A stretch of 64,000 nucleotides of DNA from Xaviernesmea oryzae. GTDB taxonomy: Bacteria > Pseudomonadota > Alphaproteobacteria > Rhizobiales > Rhizobiaceae. The stretch lies in assembly GCF_900177415.1 (NCBI RefSeq), contig NZ_FXAF01000008.1, positions 248,001-312,000 on the forward strand, given 5' to 3'. The translations under genes were made by a program, and so were the position numbers. This document shows, piece after piece, positions 35,798-45,258 of this stretch. The notes below the pieces were generated by a model. It was given only the letters and a program-made list of their open reading frames with translations. It ran no database searches and was not told the origin of the DNA. Position 1 is the stretch's first letter. Each line of letters begins with the position of its first letter.

Positions 35798-36151
35798 GTG
35801 AAGGAGCGAGGGCGAGACACGCACCATTCCCGAGCAGAAGAACTGAAGCGGTTGCGCGCAGGCCGCCAACCCATAAAGTTGCGGCTGCAATCCGGTCAAA
35901 CGGGAGAGCTTCTGGCAATGGCGATTGCGCTTCAGGCCGCCCTTCGTTCTACGCTCGAGGAACTCGCTGTGGTCCATGATTTAAAGGCGGGAGACTGGCT
36001 CGATGAACTGGAGACCACCCTGATCCGGGATACGGCCAATATCTGGTCGGAAGGACTTTCCATGAACATGGAGCTTGCCGCAGTCGAGCGCGCGCAAGGA
36101 CTGATTTTGACGGTGACCGGCGCCCTGCGAGCGCAGTTGGACGCAGGATGA
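35798..36151 (+). CDS. Small conserved-looking protein of unknown function
   Basis: A 117-residue, mostly helical and charged protein (ELKRLRAGRQPIKLRLQSGQTGELLAMAIALQAALRSTLEELAVVH, then LETTLIRDTANIWSEGLSMNMELAAVERAQ). No motif of known function was recognised, and there is no signal or membrane segment. The GTG at 35798 is chosen because AGGAG ends 8 bases before it; another GTG at 35789 overlaps that site. It is divergent from the AraC gene. The good ribosome binding site and codon pattern support real coding. Confidence 0.55.
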   Translation: MKERGRDTHHSRAEELKRLRAGRQPIKLRLQSGQTGELLAMAIALQAALRSTLEELAVVHDLKAGDWLDELETTLIRDTANIWSEGLSMNMELAAVERAQGLILTVTGALRAQLDAG

Positions 36152-36282
36152 GGAACATCAGCCGAATTGTACCCGTGAGTCTCTTTTTCAAACAACCCAG
36201 GCTTTCCAGCCCGCCAGGCCCAATCTCCGTGCCGGTCATGTAAGCACGAGAATCCAGAGCGGCGGGTATCGCGGCTGACGCC

Positions 36283-36564
36283 CTAGTGCAGAATCTCAGG
36301 TCTGACCGACCTCGTCGAATACAGGTGCAAGAGCATGACGCCGTGCTTGAGAAGGAGTTCGGCCGGCTTCAGGTCCTGTTCGCCCAAATCGTTCCGCATG
36401 CCGCGGATCATGCCGGCTACGCACTTCGAGTTAACGGCGAAACGAGCGTCGCCTAGATCTCCAGCCGCTTCGGCGGCGTCCTCCAGCGCGCTCGCTACGG
36501 TTTCGAACATATGGAACCGTTCGCGAAGATTCATTTCTTCAAGAGTTTTCGGAGTTCCTTCCAT
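36283..36564 (-). CDS. Small acidic helical protein of unknown function
   Basis: A 93-residue protein, likely all-helical (LEEMNLRERFHMFETVASALEDAAEAAGDLGDARFAV, then AELLLKHGVMLLHLY). It has no membrane segment or catalytic motif. AAGGAGG is placed well before the ATG at 36564, which is the main reason to call it a gene. It faces the other small gene at 35798 in a convergent arrangement. Function unknown; it could be a small regulatory or stress protein. Confidence 0.55.
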   Translation of the reverse strand: MEGTPKTLEEMNLRERFHMFETVASALEDAAEAAGDLGDARFAVNSKCVAGMIRGMRNDLGEQDLKPAELLLKHGVMLLHLYSTRSVRPEILH

Positions 36565-36788
36565 GTTGCCTCCTTCGCACGCACCATCGCTTGCGGCAGG
36601 TTGCTGCGACGCGCGGCATTGTCGTTGAAACTCAAGTGATTGGTCGTCCCTTATATGGAAATCGCGGAAGGGATAAGCAAGTCATGCCGGCCATGCGGCT
36701 AATGCATTGCCTTACAGTTCACCTCGCAAACTATTCACCGTCTGAACGGCGCATGTAATGGAAGGGTCTGCTGAGCCCTTGTCGCAAT
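36565..36788. other. Intergenic region between small protein and flavin reductase genes
   Basis: No gene is seen. The region must contain the promoter of the leftward small-protein gene and the end of the flavin-reductase operon. No clear hairpin with a T-run was noted. Confidence 0.4.
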
Positions 36789-37307
36789 TCAAGCCGGGGC
36801 GGCTTCGCCGCAGACCACGTACCGGCGGGAACAATAGAATAATGCGGCCTCCCGATCGCTCCTTCGGATATCGACCACGCGGCCGAATAGGACGCGGTGC
36901 GTGCCTTCGTCGAAAGCATGCGCGAGTTCGCATTCGAAGCTCACCAAAGCATCCTCCAGCACCGGCGCGCCGGTTTTGCCTTGCAGCCAGCGCCCCGACA
37001 AGAAACGCTCGGGCATCGGCGTCTTGCCGCCGAAGAGATTGGACAGCGCCTCATGACCGCACGCCAGGGTGTTGACGCAGAAGAAGCGCGCGGCCTGGAA
37101 GGCCGGAAAACAGGAGCTTTGCCGATTGATGCAGGCGAGCAGTGTGGCGGGCGTGTCGCTGACGCTGCATACCGCGGACGCCGTAAAGCCGAAGGGCCCC
37201 TCGGGCGCGCGTGTCGTCACGATGTTGACGGCCGCTCCCAGGCGCGACATGCCGTTGCGGAATTCCGTACTTTCCACCGTTTCGAAGCGACGATCGATGA
37301 TGGTCAA
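36789..37307 (-). CDS. Flavin reductase of a two-component monooxygenase
   Basis: A 172-residue flavin reductase-like (RutF/HpaC-type) protein. Family marks are FRNGMSRLGAAVNIVTTRAPEGPFGFTASAVCSVSDTPATLLACINRQS, VNTLACGHEALSNLF and VSFECELAHAFDEGTHRVLFGRVVDI. It supplies reduced FMN to a partner oxygenase. The start at TTG 37307 is favoured because AGGAG lies 7 bases upstream and overlaps the stop of the monooxygenase gene. A second TTG at 37322 would place the start inside that site. It is the last gene of the leftward operon. Confidence 0.86.
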   Translation of the reverse strand: MTIIDRRFETVESTEFRNGMSRLGAAVNIVTTRAPEGPFGFTASAVCSVSDTPATLLACINRQSSCFPAFQAARFFCVNTLACGHEALSNLFGGKTPMPERFLSGRWLQGKTGAPVLEDALVSFECELAHAFDEGTHRVLFGRVVDIRRSDREAALFYCSRRYVVCGEAAPA

Positions 37308-37318
37308 CTTCGCTCTCC

Positions 37319-38614
37319 TCAAACCCGCGCCGGACGTGCAAAACCCATGCGATCGCGCAGCGTCGTTCCTTCGTATTCAGTCCGATAAAGGCCGCGTTGC
37401 TGCAGGAGCGGCACCACGAGCTCGACGAAATCCGTAAGCCCGCCCGGGAAATGGGACGGCATCACGTTGAAGCCGTCCGCCGCACCGGTCGTGAACCAGG
37501 TCTCGAGCGTGTCGGCGATGTATTCCGGCGTTCCGCAGAGCACCCAGTGGCCCCGCGCAGCCGCCATGAGATTGTAGATGTCGCGCAGGCGCATGTTCTC
37601 GCGCCTGGCCTTGTCCAGCATGACCTTAGCGAATGCGTGATAGCTGTCCGATGGCGCCAGGTTTTCCGGAATCGGGCCGTCGAGATCATAGACGCTCATG
37701 TCGATGCCGAAACGGTCGCTGAGCAGCGACAGGGCATTGGTTTCGCTGATGAAGCCCTGGAGCTCAGCCAGCTTGTCGTGCGCCTCCCGTTCCGTCCTTC
37801 CGACGATCGGCATGACACCCGGCAGGATGACCATCGAATCCTCCGACCGGCCGTATCGCCCGAGCCGGTCCTTGACCGATCGGTAGAAGGTGCGCGCCTC
37901 GTCGAGATCCTGCGTCACCGAGAAGACGACATCCGCGGATTTGGCAGCCAGTTCCTGGCCGGGACCTGACCCGCCCGCCTGGAGGATGATCGGCTGCCCC
38001 TGCGGCGAACGTCCGATGTTGAGCGGTCCCTTGACCTTGAAATGCGTGCCCTGGTGATCGAGGGAGCGGACCTTGGCCGGATCGATGTAGAGACCTGTTT
38101 CCCGATCGGCGACGATGGCGTCATCGGCCCAGCAATCCCACAAGCCGCGCACGACGGTCAGGAATTCCTCCGCGATTTCATAACGCCTGGTATGGTCGGG
38201 ATGGATCGTCCCGAAGTTGGCCGCCGCTGCCGGGTTCGCCGTCGTGACCGCATTCCATGCCGCCCGGCCGCCGCTGAGGTGGTCCAGCGAGGCGAAGAGG
38301 CGTGCCACCGTGAACGGATCGCTGTAGGTCGTCGAAACCGTAGCGCCGAGGCCTATATGCTTCGTTGCGCCGGCTACGGCGGACAGGAGCGTGAGCGGTT
38401 CGAGGCGCGCCGTATACGAGGGATGAGCGGACGGATCGGCGTGAAGATTGTCGCCCATGAAGATCAGGTCGAACAGGCCACGCTCCGCCTCCGCCGCGAT
38501 CTGCTTGACCATTTCGATGTCCTGGAAACTGTCCATCGCCCCCGGCATTCTCCAGCCCGCGACATGGCTGCCCGTGCCAAGAAGGAAGAGGCCGAAATGC
38601 ATCCTGCGGGTCAT
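37319..38614 (-). CDS. FMN-dependent monooxygenase, NtaA/SnaA/DszA family
   Basis: A 431-residue luciferase-like oxygenase. Marks of the NtaA/SnaA/DszA subgroup are the N-terminal HFGLFLLGTGSHVAGWRMPGA, FMGDNLHADPSAHPSYTARLEPLTLLSAVAGATKHIGLGATVSTTYSDPF and GRAAWNAVTTANPAAAANFG. IILQAGGSGPGQELAAKSADVVF follows later. Such enzymes use reduced FMN from a separate reductase to open rings or cleave C-N or C-S bonds. The ATG at 38614 starts one base after the upstream permease stop. Being in an operon with an importer and a class II aldolase-like gene suggests the first catabolic step on an imported compound. Confidence 0.88.
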   Translation of the reverse strand: MTRRMHFGLFLLGTGSHVAGWRMPGAMDSFQDIEMVKQIAAEAERGLFDLIFMGDNLHADPSAHPSYTARLEPLTLLSAVAGATKHIGLGATVSTTYSDPFTVARLFASLDHLSGGRAAWNAVTTANPAAAANFGTIHPDHTRRYEIAEEFLTVVRGLWDCWADDAIVADRETGLYIDPAKVRSLDHQGTHFKVKGPLNIGRSPQGQPIILQAGGSGPGQELAAKSADVVFSVTQDLDEARTFYRSVKDRLGRYGRSEDSMVILPGVMPIVGRTEREAHDKLAELQGFISETNALSLLSDRFGIDMSVYDLDGPIPENLAPSDSYHAFAKVMLDKARRENMRLRDIYNLMAAARGHWVLCGTPEYIADTLETWFTTGAADGFNVMPSHFPGGLTDFVELVVPLLQQRGLYRTEYEGTTLRDRMGFARPARV

Positions 38615-38615
38615 G

Positions 38616-39383
38616 TTACGCTTTACTCCAGAAGACGTAGCGCCGCTCAACGAAGCTGATGGCGCCGAAGAAGGCGAGGCTTATGGCCGACGCGACGATG
38701 ATGGCGGCCCAGACCTTGACGAAATCGATTTGCAGAACGGCCTGATAGATCACCCAGCCAAGCCCGCCATAGGCACCCAGCATTTCGGTCACGATCGCAA
38801 CGATTACGCTGCGAACAGTGGAGACACGCATGCCGGCGATGATGAGCGGCAATGCCGTCGGCAGGCGCAGGCGCCAGAGCACCGCAAGCCGTCCGGCACC
38901 GAAGGACCGGATCAGGTCAACGGACTTGCGATCGACCCTATCAAGTCCCGCGATCGTGCTCAGGAAGATGGTGAAGCTGACGGCCACCGCCACCATGACG
39001 ATCTTGGAGGCCATGCCGATGCCGAACCACAGAAGCACCAGCGGTGAATAGGCGACCACCGGAACGGAATTGATCGCGGTGGCGAGCGGCAGCACGATGC
39101 TGCGTGCACTGGGGATCATGGTCACCAGGATGGCTGCCGCCATGCCGATGAGGCAGCCGATCGCATAGCCGGCAAAGGATTCCGTTGCGGTGAAGCGCGC
39201 CGCTTCAAGAAGGCTCGCCAGGTCGCCGACCATGCCGGCCAGGATGCTGGTGACCGAGGGCAGAATGTAAGCGGGAAGATTCAGGCCGCGTGCGCAAATT
39301 TCCCATACGGCTGCAACCAGAAGAGCACCCGCTATGCCGCGGCTGATCTGGCGTGCGCTATCAGTCTGCATGAAAGCCGTCAT
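38616..39383 (-). CDS. ABC permease, SsuC/ThiX type
   Basis: A 255-residue permease of the nitrate/sulfonate/taurine/pyrimidine uptake family, with about six membrane segments and the coupling loop DLIRSFGAGRLAVLWRLRLPTALPLIIAGMRVS. The stretch TAINSVPVVAYSPLVLLWFGIGMASKI is the family's hallmark. Its start overlaps the stop of the other permease gene by 4 bases, so the importer has two different permease subunits. Confidence 0.88.
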   Translation of the reverse strand: MTAFMQTDSARQISRGIAGALLVAAVWEICARGLNLPAYILPSVTSILAGMVGDLASLLEAARFTATESFAGYAIGCLIGMAAAILVTMIPSARSIVLPLATAINSVPVVAYSPLVLLWFGIGMASKIVMVAVAVSFTIFLSTIAGLDRVDRKSVDLIRSFGAGRLAVLWRLRLPTALPLIIAGMRVSTVRSVIVAIVTEMLGAYGGLGWVIYQAVLQIDFVKVWAAIIVASAISLAFFGAISFVERRYVFWSKA

Positions 39384-40177
39384 TGCTCGCCTCCCCAGAA
39401 TACGATCTTACGCTCGGCGAAGGAGACCAGGCTGTAGAGGCCCATGCCGAGGCAGGCGGAAACCACGATGGTCGCCCAGATGCCGACGACGTTCTCGTTG
39501 TACATCGCCTGAAGCAACAGAACGCCGAGGCCGGTCGTGTCGCCGAACCATTCGCCGACGATCGCACCCACGAGAGCCAGCGACGACGCAAGCTTCAGCG
39601 CCACGAAAAGCTGCGGCAGCGCGGCAGGCAGGTAGAGCCGGCGCAGGATCTGTCCGTCACGTGCGCCGAAGCTTCGCATGAGCTGGACCTGTCTCGGGTC
39701 GACGGAGGAGAAGCCGAGGAGCGTGTTCACGGTCACTGGAAGAAAGCTGATGTAGAAGGAGATGACCGCCTTGGCGAACAGGGTATTGCCGAACCAGAGC
39801 ACGACGACGGCGCCGAAGGCGATCACCGGAATGGTTTGCGAGACGATGAACAGCGGGAAGAACAGTTCTTTCAACGCGAGCCAGCGATGGAAGACGACTG
39901 CCATGACCACGCCGAACACACTGCCCGCGAGGAAGCCGAGCGCCGTTTCCAGAAACGTGCGCCAGAGGCCTGCGAGATAAGCGCCGGGCGTCGCCATGAT
40001 CCCCGATGCGATCGCACTCGGGCGCGGCAGATAATACGGGCGGATTTCGAAGGCCATGACCAGCACCTCGACGGCGAACAAGCCGACCGCCAGCCAGAGG
40101 ATCGGTTTGACGGCCGCGTAGATCCTGCCCGCCGGCGTGACGGACAGGTTTGCGGCATACGCGATGCTGCCGCTCAT
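39380..40177 (-). CDS. ABC permease, SsuC/ThiX type (second subunit)
   Basis: A 265-residue permease of the same family as its neighbour, with FFPLFIVSQTIPVIAFGAVVVLWFGNTLFAKAV and the coupling loop QLMRSFGARDGQILRRLYLPAALPQLFVALKLASSLALVGAIVGEWFG. Two distinct permeases beside an NMT1-type binding protein is the arrangement known for pyrimidine-precursor and related heterocycle importers. The start at 40177 overlaps the binding-protein stop by 4 bases. Confidence 0.88.
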   Translation of the reverse strand: MSGSIAYAANLSVTPAGRIYAAVKPILWLAVGLFAVEVLVMAFEIRPYYLPRPSAIASGIMATPGAYLAGLWRTFLETALGFLAGSVFGVVMAVVFHRWLALKELFFPLFIVSQTIPVIAFGAVVVLWFGNTLFAKAVISFYISFLPVTVNTLLGFSSVDPRQVQLMRSFGARDGQILRRLYLPAALPQLFVALKLASSLALVGAIVGEWFGDTTGLGVLLLQAMYNENVVGIWATIVVSACLGMGLYSLVSFAERKIVFWGGEQ

Positions 40178-41199
40178 AGGCGCCTTTCTCCGGCGGGGAT
40201 CTTGTCGATGAAGCTGGAATTGAAGGCTTCATCGAGGTCGACGGGCTTGGAGATGACGCCATACTGGGCGAGCAGGTCGTTAGCGGAGCCCACGGCATCC
40301 TTGTCGATGGTGAACAGCCCATCGGTGGACGCCTTGCCGGCGGTCATCAGCGTCTTGACCTCAGACAGCATGAATTCCTGCTGAGCACGATCGAGGGTCG
40401 GAGCGATCTTCATGATGATGTCGATCGCTTCCTTCTCGTTGGCGAACGCGTCTTTCCAACCCTTCACGCTGGCGCGCAAAAACTTCTCCACCAATTCGGG
40501 TTTCTCGGCTGCTGTCTGTTCGGAGACGATCAGCGTATCGCGGGGGAAGGAGACGCCGCTGTCTTCCGGCACGAACAGGTTGAGATTGTCCTTACCGACA
40601 CGCTGGTTGATGACATAGAGCTCGTTGTAGCGGGTGGCGGTGACGACATCGACCTGCTTGTCGACGAACGGCGTCACGGATACCTGCTGCGGCTGGATGT
40701 CTGCGTCCTTCGGGTCGATGCCGACCTTCGACAGCATGGCGGAAAGCACGTGGTTGGCACCGGTGAACCAGGTGGTGATCTTCTTGCCTTTGAAGTCGGC
40801 GACGGTCTGCACCGGACCATCCTTGTGCGAGACGAAGACGAAGGGCGTGACCTGATGCGCGACGCCGATGCAGACGATCGGCATACCCTTGTCGCGTGCG
40901 GCGAAAACGCTGTCGGTCCCACCGGAGAGACCGAAGGTATCGGCACCGGTGGCCACGAGATTTTCCGTAAGGAGGTTAGGCCCGCCCGGATTGATCGTGA
41001 GGTTGATGCCCTCCTCCTTGTAGTAACCCTTTTCGAGCGCGACGTAGAAGCCTGCGAACTGGGCCTGGGTCAGCCACTTGAGGCGAAGGCTGGCGTTGAC
41101 CACGTCCTGGGCTGCTGCAGGAAGCGCGGTCATGGTGAAGCCCTGGAACCCGAGGACAGCCGCTGCGAAGGCGGCGAGTATATTGCGTCTGTTAAGCAT
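40174..41199 (-). CDS. NMT1/THI5-like ABC substrate-binding protein
   Basis: A 341-residue periplasmic binding protein. The N-terminus MLNRRNILAAFAAAVLGFQG has a twin arginine and hydrophobic core ending near ALPAAAQ, so Tat or Sec export is possible. Family text is LRLKWLTQAQFAGFYVALEKGYYKEEGINLTI and VQTVADFKGKKITTWFTGANHVLSAMLSKVG. THI5/ThiY relatives bind pyrimidines and similar flat ring compounds; the ligand here is not known. The ATG at 41199 has AGAGAGG upstream. It follows a class II aldolase-like gene and precedes two permeases. Confidence 0.86.
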   Translation of the reverse strand: MLNRRNILAAFAAAVLGFQGFTMTALPAAAQDVVNASLRLKWLTQAQFAGFYVALEKGYYKEEGINLTINPGGPNLLTENLVATGADTFGLSGGTDSVFAARDKGMPIVCIGVAHQVTPFVFVSHKDGPVQTVADFKGKKITTWFTGANHVLSAMLSKVGIDPKDADIQPQQVSVTPFVDKQVDVVTATRYNELYVINQRVGKDNLNLFVPEDSGVSFPRDTLIVSEQTAAEKPELVEKFLRASVKGWKDAFANEKEAIDIIMKIAPTLDRAQQEFMLSEVKTLMTAGKASTDGLFTIDKDAVGSANDLLAQYGVISKPVDLDEAFNSSFIDKIPAGERRL

Positions 41200-41248
41200 G
41201 GAACCTCTCTGTTGGTCGTGTGACTTTTCGTTGCCCTCCACCTCGATC

Positions 41249-42028
41249 CTATTTCCGGTAATCCGAGCCCTCCCTGTCCAGCTGACGCAGGAATGCCGGC
41301 CACTCCCGTTCACCGGCGATGAGAATGTCGCCCTTGCTCTCCCAGAACTGCCGCGCCGCCTTTTCGCAGACATCGTCCGGCGGGATCACGAGCTTTGCGC
41401 CCGATGCCACCGTTGCCTGGAGATCAAGCTGGATGCGCGCCGCGCGTTCGAAATAGTAGAGCAGCATGAACGCCTCGCCGGGGGTGCGGCCTACGGTCAG
41501 TATGCCATGGTTGCGCATCAGCATGACCCGGTTGTCGCCGAGATGGCGGATGATCCGCTCCTGCTCGTCGAGGTCGATCGCCACGCCTTCGTAGGCATGG
41601 AAAGCCTGTCGTTTGTAGAAACGCATGGCGAACTGGCTGAGCGGCAGCAGACCCTCCTCCTGGCAGGAGACGGCGACGCTCGCATCGGAATGCGTGTGAA
41701 GCACGCAGGCCGCGTCATGGCTCGACTTGTGGATCGCCCCATGGATGACGAACGCCGCCTTGTTCACGGTGTAGGGCGTGTCGTCGAGCTTGTTGCCTTG
41801 GATGTCGATCCTGACGAGGCTCGATGCGGTGATCTCCTCGAACAGAAACCCGTAAGGGTTCAGCAGGAACTGGTCTTCATGGCCGGGCACGCGCATCGAG
41901 ATATGGTTGTAGATCAGGTCGTCCATGCCGAGGCGGGCCACCATGCGGTAGCAGGCGGCAAGATCTACGCGTGCCTTCCACTCCGGTTCGGAAATATGAG
42001 CGGGACGGCCCGAATAATGGTCGATCAT
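41249..42028 (-). CDS. Class II aldolase/adducin-family protein
   Basis: A 259-residue protein with the class II aldolase fold. Zinc-site His residues are in CVLHTHSDASVAVS and a further His in MRNHGILTVG; IYNHISMRVPGHEDQFLLNPYG is typical of the group. It could cleave or decarboxylate a hydroxy-acid product. Its place between the ATPase and binding-protein genes of an importer operon shows that it is part of the same pathway. Some members are ring-opening product decarboxylases or epimerases, so aldolase activity itself is not assured. Confidence 0.85.
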   Translation of the reverse strand: MIDHYSGRPAHISEPEWKARVDLAACYRMVARLGMDDLIYNHISMRVPGHEDQFLLNPYGFLFEEITASSLVRIDIQGNKLDDTPYTVNKAAFVIHGAIHKSSHDAACVLHTHSDASVAVSCQEEGLLPLSQFAMRFYKRQAFHAYEGVAIDLDEQERIIRHLGDNRVMLMRNHGILTVGRTPGEAFMLLYYFERAARIQLDLQATVASGAKLVIPPDDVCEKAARQFWESKGDILIAGEREWPAFLRQLDREGSDYRK

Positions 42029-42047
42029 GGTCAGTTCCTCGTTTGTA

Positions 42048-42983
<936 letters not shown>

Positions 42984-43390
42984 ACTCACCACCCCTACGT
43001 ATGCATTTCTTTGTTCAAAGAATACAAGCAAGCCTCATGCCAAACTCGGATATGCCGCAATGCCGATGCACAATCAGCTATTTCTGCACGCATAGCCCTC
43101 AGTGTGCCCAAAACACTCTCGCAGCGAGCGTAATCGAATTACATATTATGCAGAATATCAATTTTATGTATTCAGAAAATAATTATCTGCGTGCAGAATT
43201 TCACATTTATTGTGCAGGGGTTGGTTGATTTTTAGCCATGCTGAAAGATGGCCTAAAAGGTCGCATGAAGCGCCCGCAAAGCCTGCAAGGCGCGTATCCC
43301 TGGGACGGAAAACAGACAGCCAGAATGGACAAGGCCGGACACGACCCTGCGCCCGGCCTTTTACATGATCTTCTCGCAGCCATCTGCCGG
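42984..43390. promoter_or_regulatory. AT-rich control region upstream of monooxygenase operon
   Basis: No gene was accepted in these 407 bases. The part 43080-43240 is markedly AT-rich. It contains TTCTGCACGCA at 43082-43092 and its exact reverse complement at 43188-43198. It also has GAATACA at 43020-43026, TGTATTC at 43167-43173 and a TGCAGAAT at 43149-43156. Similar GAATACA/GTATAC elements occur between the divergent genes at 49.4-49.6 kb. A hairpin lies at 43331-43360. This region should hold the promoter and operators of the leftward operon starting at 42983. Confidence 0.5.
43331..43360. terminator. Hairpin downstream of nucleoside hydrolase operon
   Basis: AAGGCCGG (43331-43338) and CCGGCCTT (43353-43360) form an 8-bp GC-rich stem with a 14-base loop. 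It lies 30 bases past the stop of the leftward nucleoside hydrolase gene and probably ends that operon. The T-run lies on the + strand side only, so it would be a classical terminator for rightward RNA and a weaker stop for the leftward operon. Confidence 0.5.
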
Positions 43391-44329
43391 CTATGACAGC
43401 GCCCGTTTCATCATTCGAAAGAAGCCCTCGTTCGACGCCTGCTCGACGACGCGCGCATTGACCTTGTATTCCGGCCAGCGATTGCCGAGTACCGGCGGAT
43501 GGATCGCCGAAAAACCCCGGGTGATCTCACCCGCCATCTCGATCCGCACGACGGCCTCCCGCGCAGACTCGATGAGGGCGGGATCGAGCGCCATCGCACA
43601 GGTCAGTGAATCCGGATGCGTGCTCATCGGCCGCCCGTAACGCCTCTCCGCAGTCTGGCGCGGCACCGCCGAGACCTTGCGATAGAATTCCGAGAGCGGC
43701 GTGTTCATGGCGAAGATCTCTTCGAGCTGATCCGCCTCGAACACGCTGGAACGCAGGGTCAGTGTCCAGGTGGACAGCGTGATGTCGAAGCCTGCCTCGA
43801 ACACGATCTTCGCGGCCTCCGGATCGATGAAAAAGTTGTATTCGGCACAGGGCGTAATGTTGCCGACGGAATTGTCGGTGCCGCCCATGATCCACAGATG
43901 CCGCACCGCCTTGGCAATGCGCGGCTCCTTCATCACGGCGAGCGCGATGTTGGTGAGGGGCGCCTGGGCGAGAATGTCGATCTCGCCCGGCTCCGCCATC
44001 ACCTTCTCGATGATAGCGTCGACGGCATGCATTGTTTCGGGCCGCTGGCGGGCGATCGGCAGGTTGGCGCCGCTCATTCCGTCATTGCCATGCATGGTCG
44101 AGGCTTCCCACGGCTTCACCATGGGCCGGCGCGCGCCGCAATACACCGGCACCTTGCCGGAGAAACCCGCGGCCTCGATCGTCGCCAGCGCATTCTCGAC
44201 CTGCTGATCGAAAGGCACGTTGCCGACACAGACGGTGACCGCCTCCAGTGTCGAGCCCGGCGTCTTCATGGCCAGCAACAGGGAGTAGGTGTCGTCCCCC
44301 GCCGTATCGGTGTCGATGATCAGCCGCAT
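43391..44329 (-). CDS. Inosine/uridine-preferring nucleoside hydrolase family protein
   Basis: A 312-residue protein of the nucleoside hydrolase family. IIDTDTAGDDTYSLLLAMK is the calcium-binding Asp cluster (Asp 6, 8, 12, 13). IDILAQAPLTNIALAV and HLWIMGGTDNSVGNITPCAEYNFFIDPEAAKIVF are further hallmarks, including the Asn and Asp that bind ribose. It should cleave the N-glycosidic bond of a ribonucleoside. The ATG at 44329 overlaps the cupin stop by one base. It is the last gene of the leftward operon. The presence of this enzyme suggests a ribosylated substrate or side product. Confidence 0.88.
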   Translation of the reverse strand: MRLIIDTDTAGDDTYSLLLAMKTPGSTLEAVTVCVGNVPFDQQVENALATIEAAGFSGKVPVYCGARRPMVKPWEASTMHGNDGMSGANLPIARQRPETMHAVDAIIEKVMAEPGEIDILAQAPLTNIALAVMKEPRIAKAVRHLWIMGGTDNSVGNITPCAEYNFFIDPEAAKIVFEAGFDITLSTWTLTLRSSVFEADQLEEIFAMNTPLSEFYRKVSAVPRQTAERRYGRPMSTHPDSLTCAMALDPALIESAREAVVRIEMAGEITRGFSAIHPPVLGNRWPEYKVNARVVEQASNEGFFRMMKRALS

Positions 44330-45258
44330 CAGTAGAACTCGAAGCCCATGGTGCGTGCATGATAGTAGAAGCCGCCGTCCTGGACGATCAGAAACTCGGC
44401 GCGGCTGTTGCCGTCGTTGTGATGGCTGTGCTTGGCCGCAGGCGGCGTGACCAGCGTCGCCCAGGGCGACCAGTCGCATTTCTGCTCGGCGACCATGGAA
44501 TAGGCCGGATCGCCGGCAACGACCAGTGTGATCGCGGCCGAATTGTGCTTGTGCGGCGGCTGCTCGCTTCTAGGCTTCAGCGTGTTGAGCGAAAGCGTCA
44601 TCGTCGGCGTGATGTTGCGGGCAGCCTGCGTCTTCTCGGCCGAGAAGATCAGCGCGTGGCCGGACGTGTTGGCATTGGCGTTGGATCCGTAGACGACATC
44701 GAGCTGATAGGAGATCTCGCCTGCGGGATAGTGCACGAATTCGACCGCAGCGTCCTTGCCGGTGGCCGGGACGGAGGTGTCGAACTTCAGCTGCGGATCG
44801 TTGCCGACCGCCCAGAAGACGCTATCCTCGTCGGCCGTGATCGCGGACGTCACGCCACCCGGCAGCAGGAAGACGTCGCCCTTGCCGAGCACCGCCTTTT
44901 CGTCTCCAACGACGAGGCCGGCCCTGCCTCTGATGACGTACCAGATCGAGGCCGTATTGACGAGCGTGGTGTCGAGCCTCTCACCCGCCTTCACCACGGC
45001 ATACCGCGCCAGCATCAGCGGCGTCGTCGCCGGAAAGGCGCATTGCATCTTGTCGGACTGGTCGCAGTTGATGAAACCGGTCTTCTCCATTGCCATGGCT
45101 CTGGCCGGTTCGTCCGTGAAGATTTGGCCCGGCACCGGAGGAAGCTTGATGTTGAAGGCATTGCCCGAATTGAAGTAGCGGCTGCGCGCCTCCGCCCCGT
45201 TTGCGGGGCTGCGCGGCAGTTGGACCGGCATTTCGGCCATGTCGTTGGCTGTGCTCAT
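44329..45258 (-). CDS. Bicupin-fold protein (gentisate dioxygenase/ureidoglycine hydrolase-like)
   Basis: A 309-residue protein with two cupin folds: near residues 90-160 (WYVIRGRAGLVVGDEKAVLGKGDVFLLPGG) and near 220-300 (LNTLKPRSEQPPHKHNSAAITLVVAGDP, then TPPAAKHSHHNDG). The second carries an H-x-H-N and a distal His, the usual metal ligands, while the first seems to lack them. Bicupins include ring-cleaving dioxygenases and amidohydrolases. The start overlaps the M20 gene stop; ATGs at 45261 and 45258 are both usable, with AAGGAG spacing favouring 45258. Substrate unknown. Confidence 0.75.
   Translation of the reverse strand: MSTANDMAEMPVQLPRSPANGAEARSRYFNSGNAFNIKLPPVPGQIFTDEPARAMAMEKTGFINCDQSDKMQCAFPATTPLMLARYAVVKAGERLDTTLVNTASIWYVIRGRAGLVVGDEKAVLGKGDVFLLPGGVTSAITADEDSVFWAVGNDPQLKFDTSVPATGKDAAVEFVHYPAGEISYQLDVVYGSNANANTSGHALIFSAEKTQAARNITPTMTLSLNTLKPRSEQPPHKHNSAAITLVVAGDPAYSMVAEQKCDWSPWATLVTPPAAKHSHHNDGNSRAEFLIVQDGGFYYHARTMGFEFY

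Noticed and set aside
43239..43397. A 52-codon + strand frame beginning MLKDGLKGRMKRPQS
   Set aside because: No ribosome binding site, runs through the hairpin at 43331-43360 and into the end of the nucleoside hydrolase gene; no known family.
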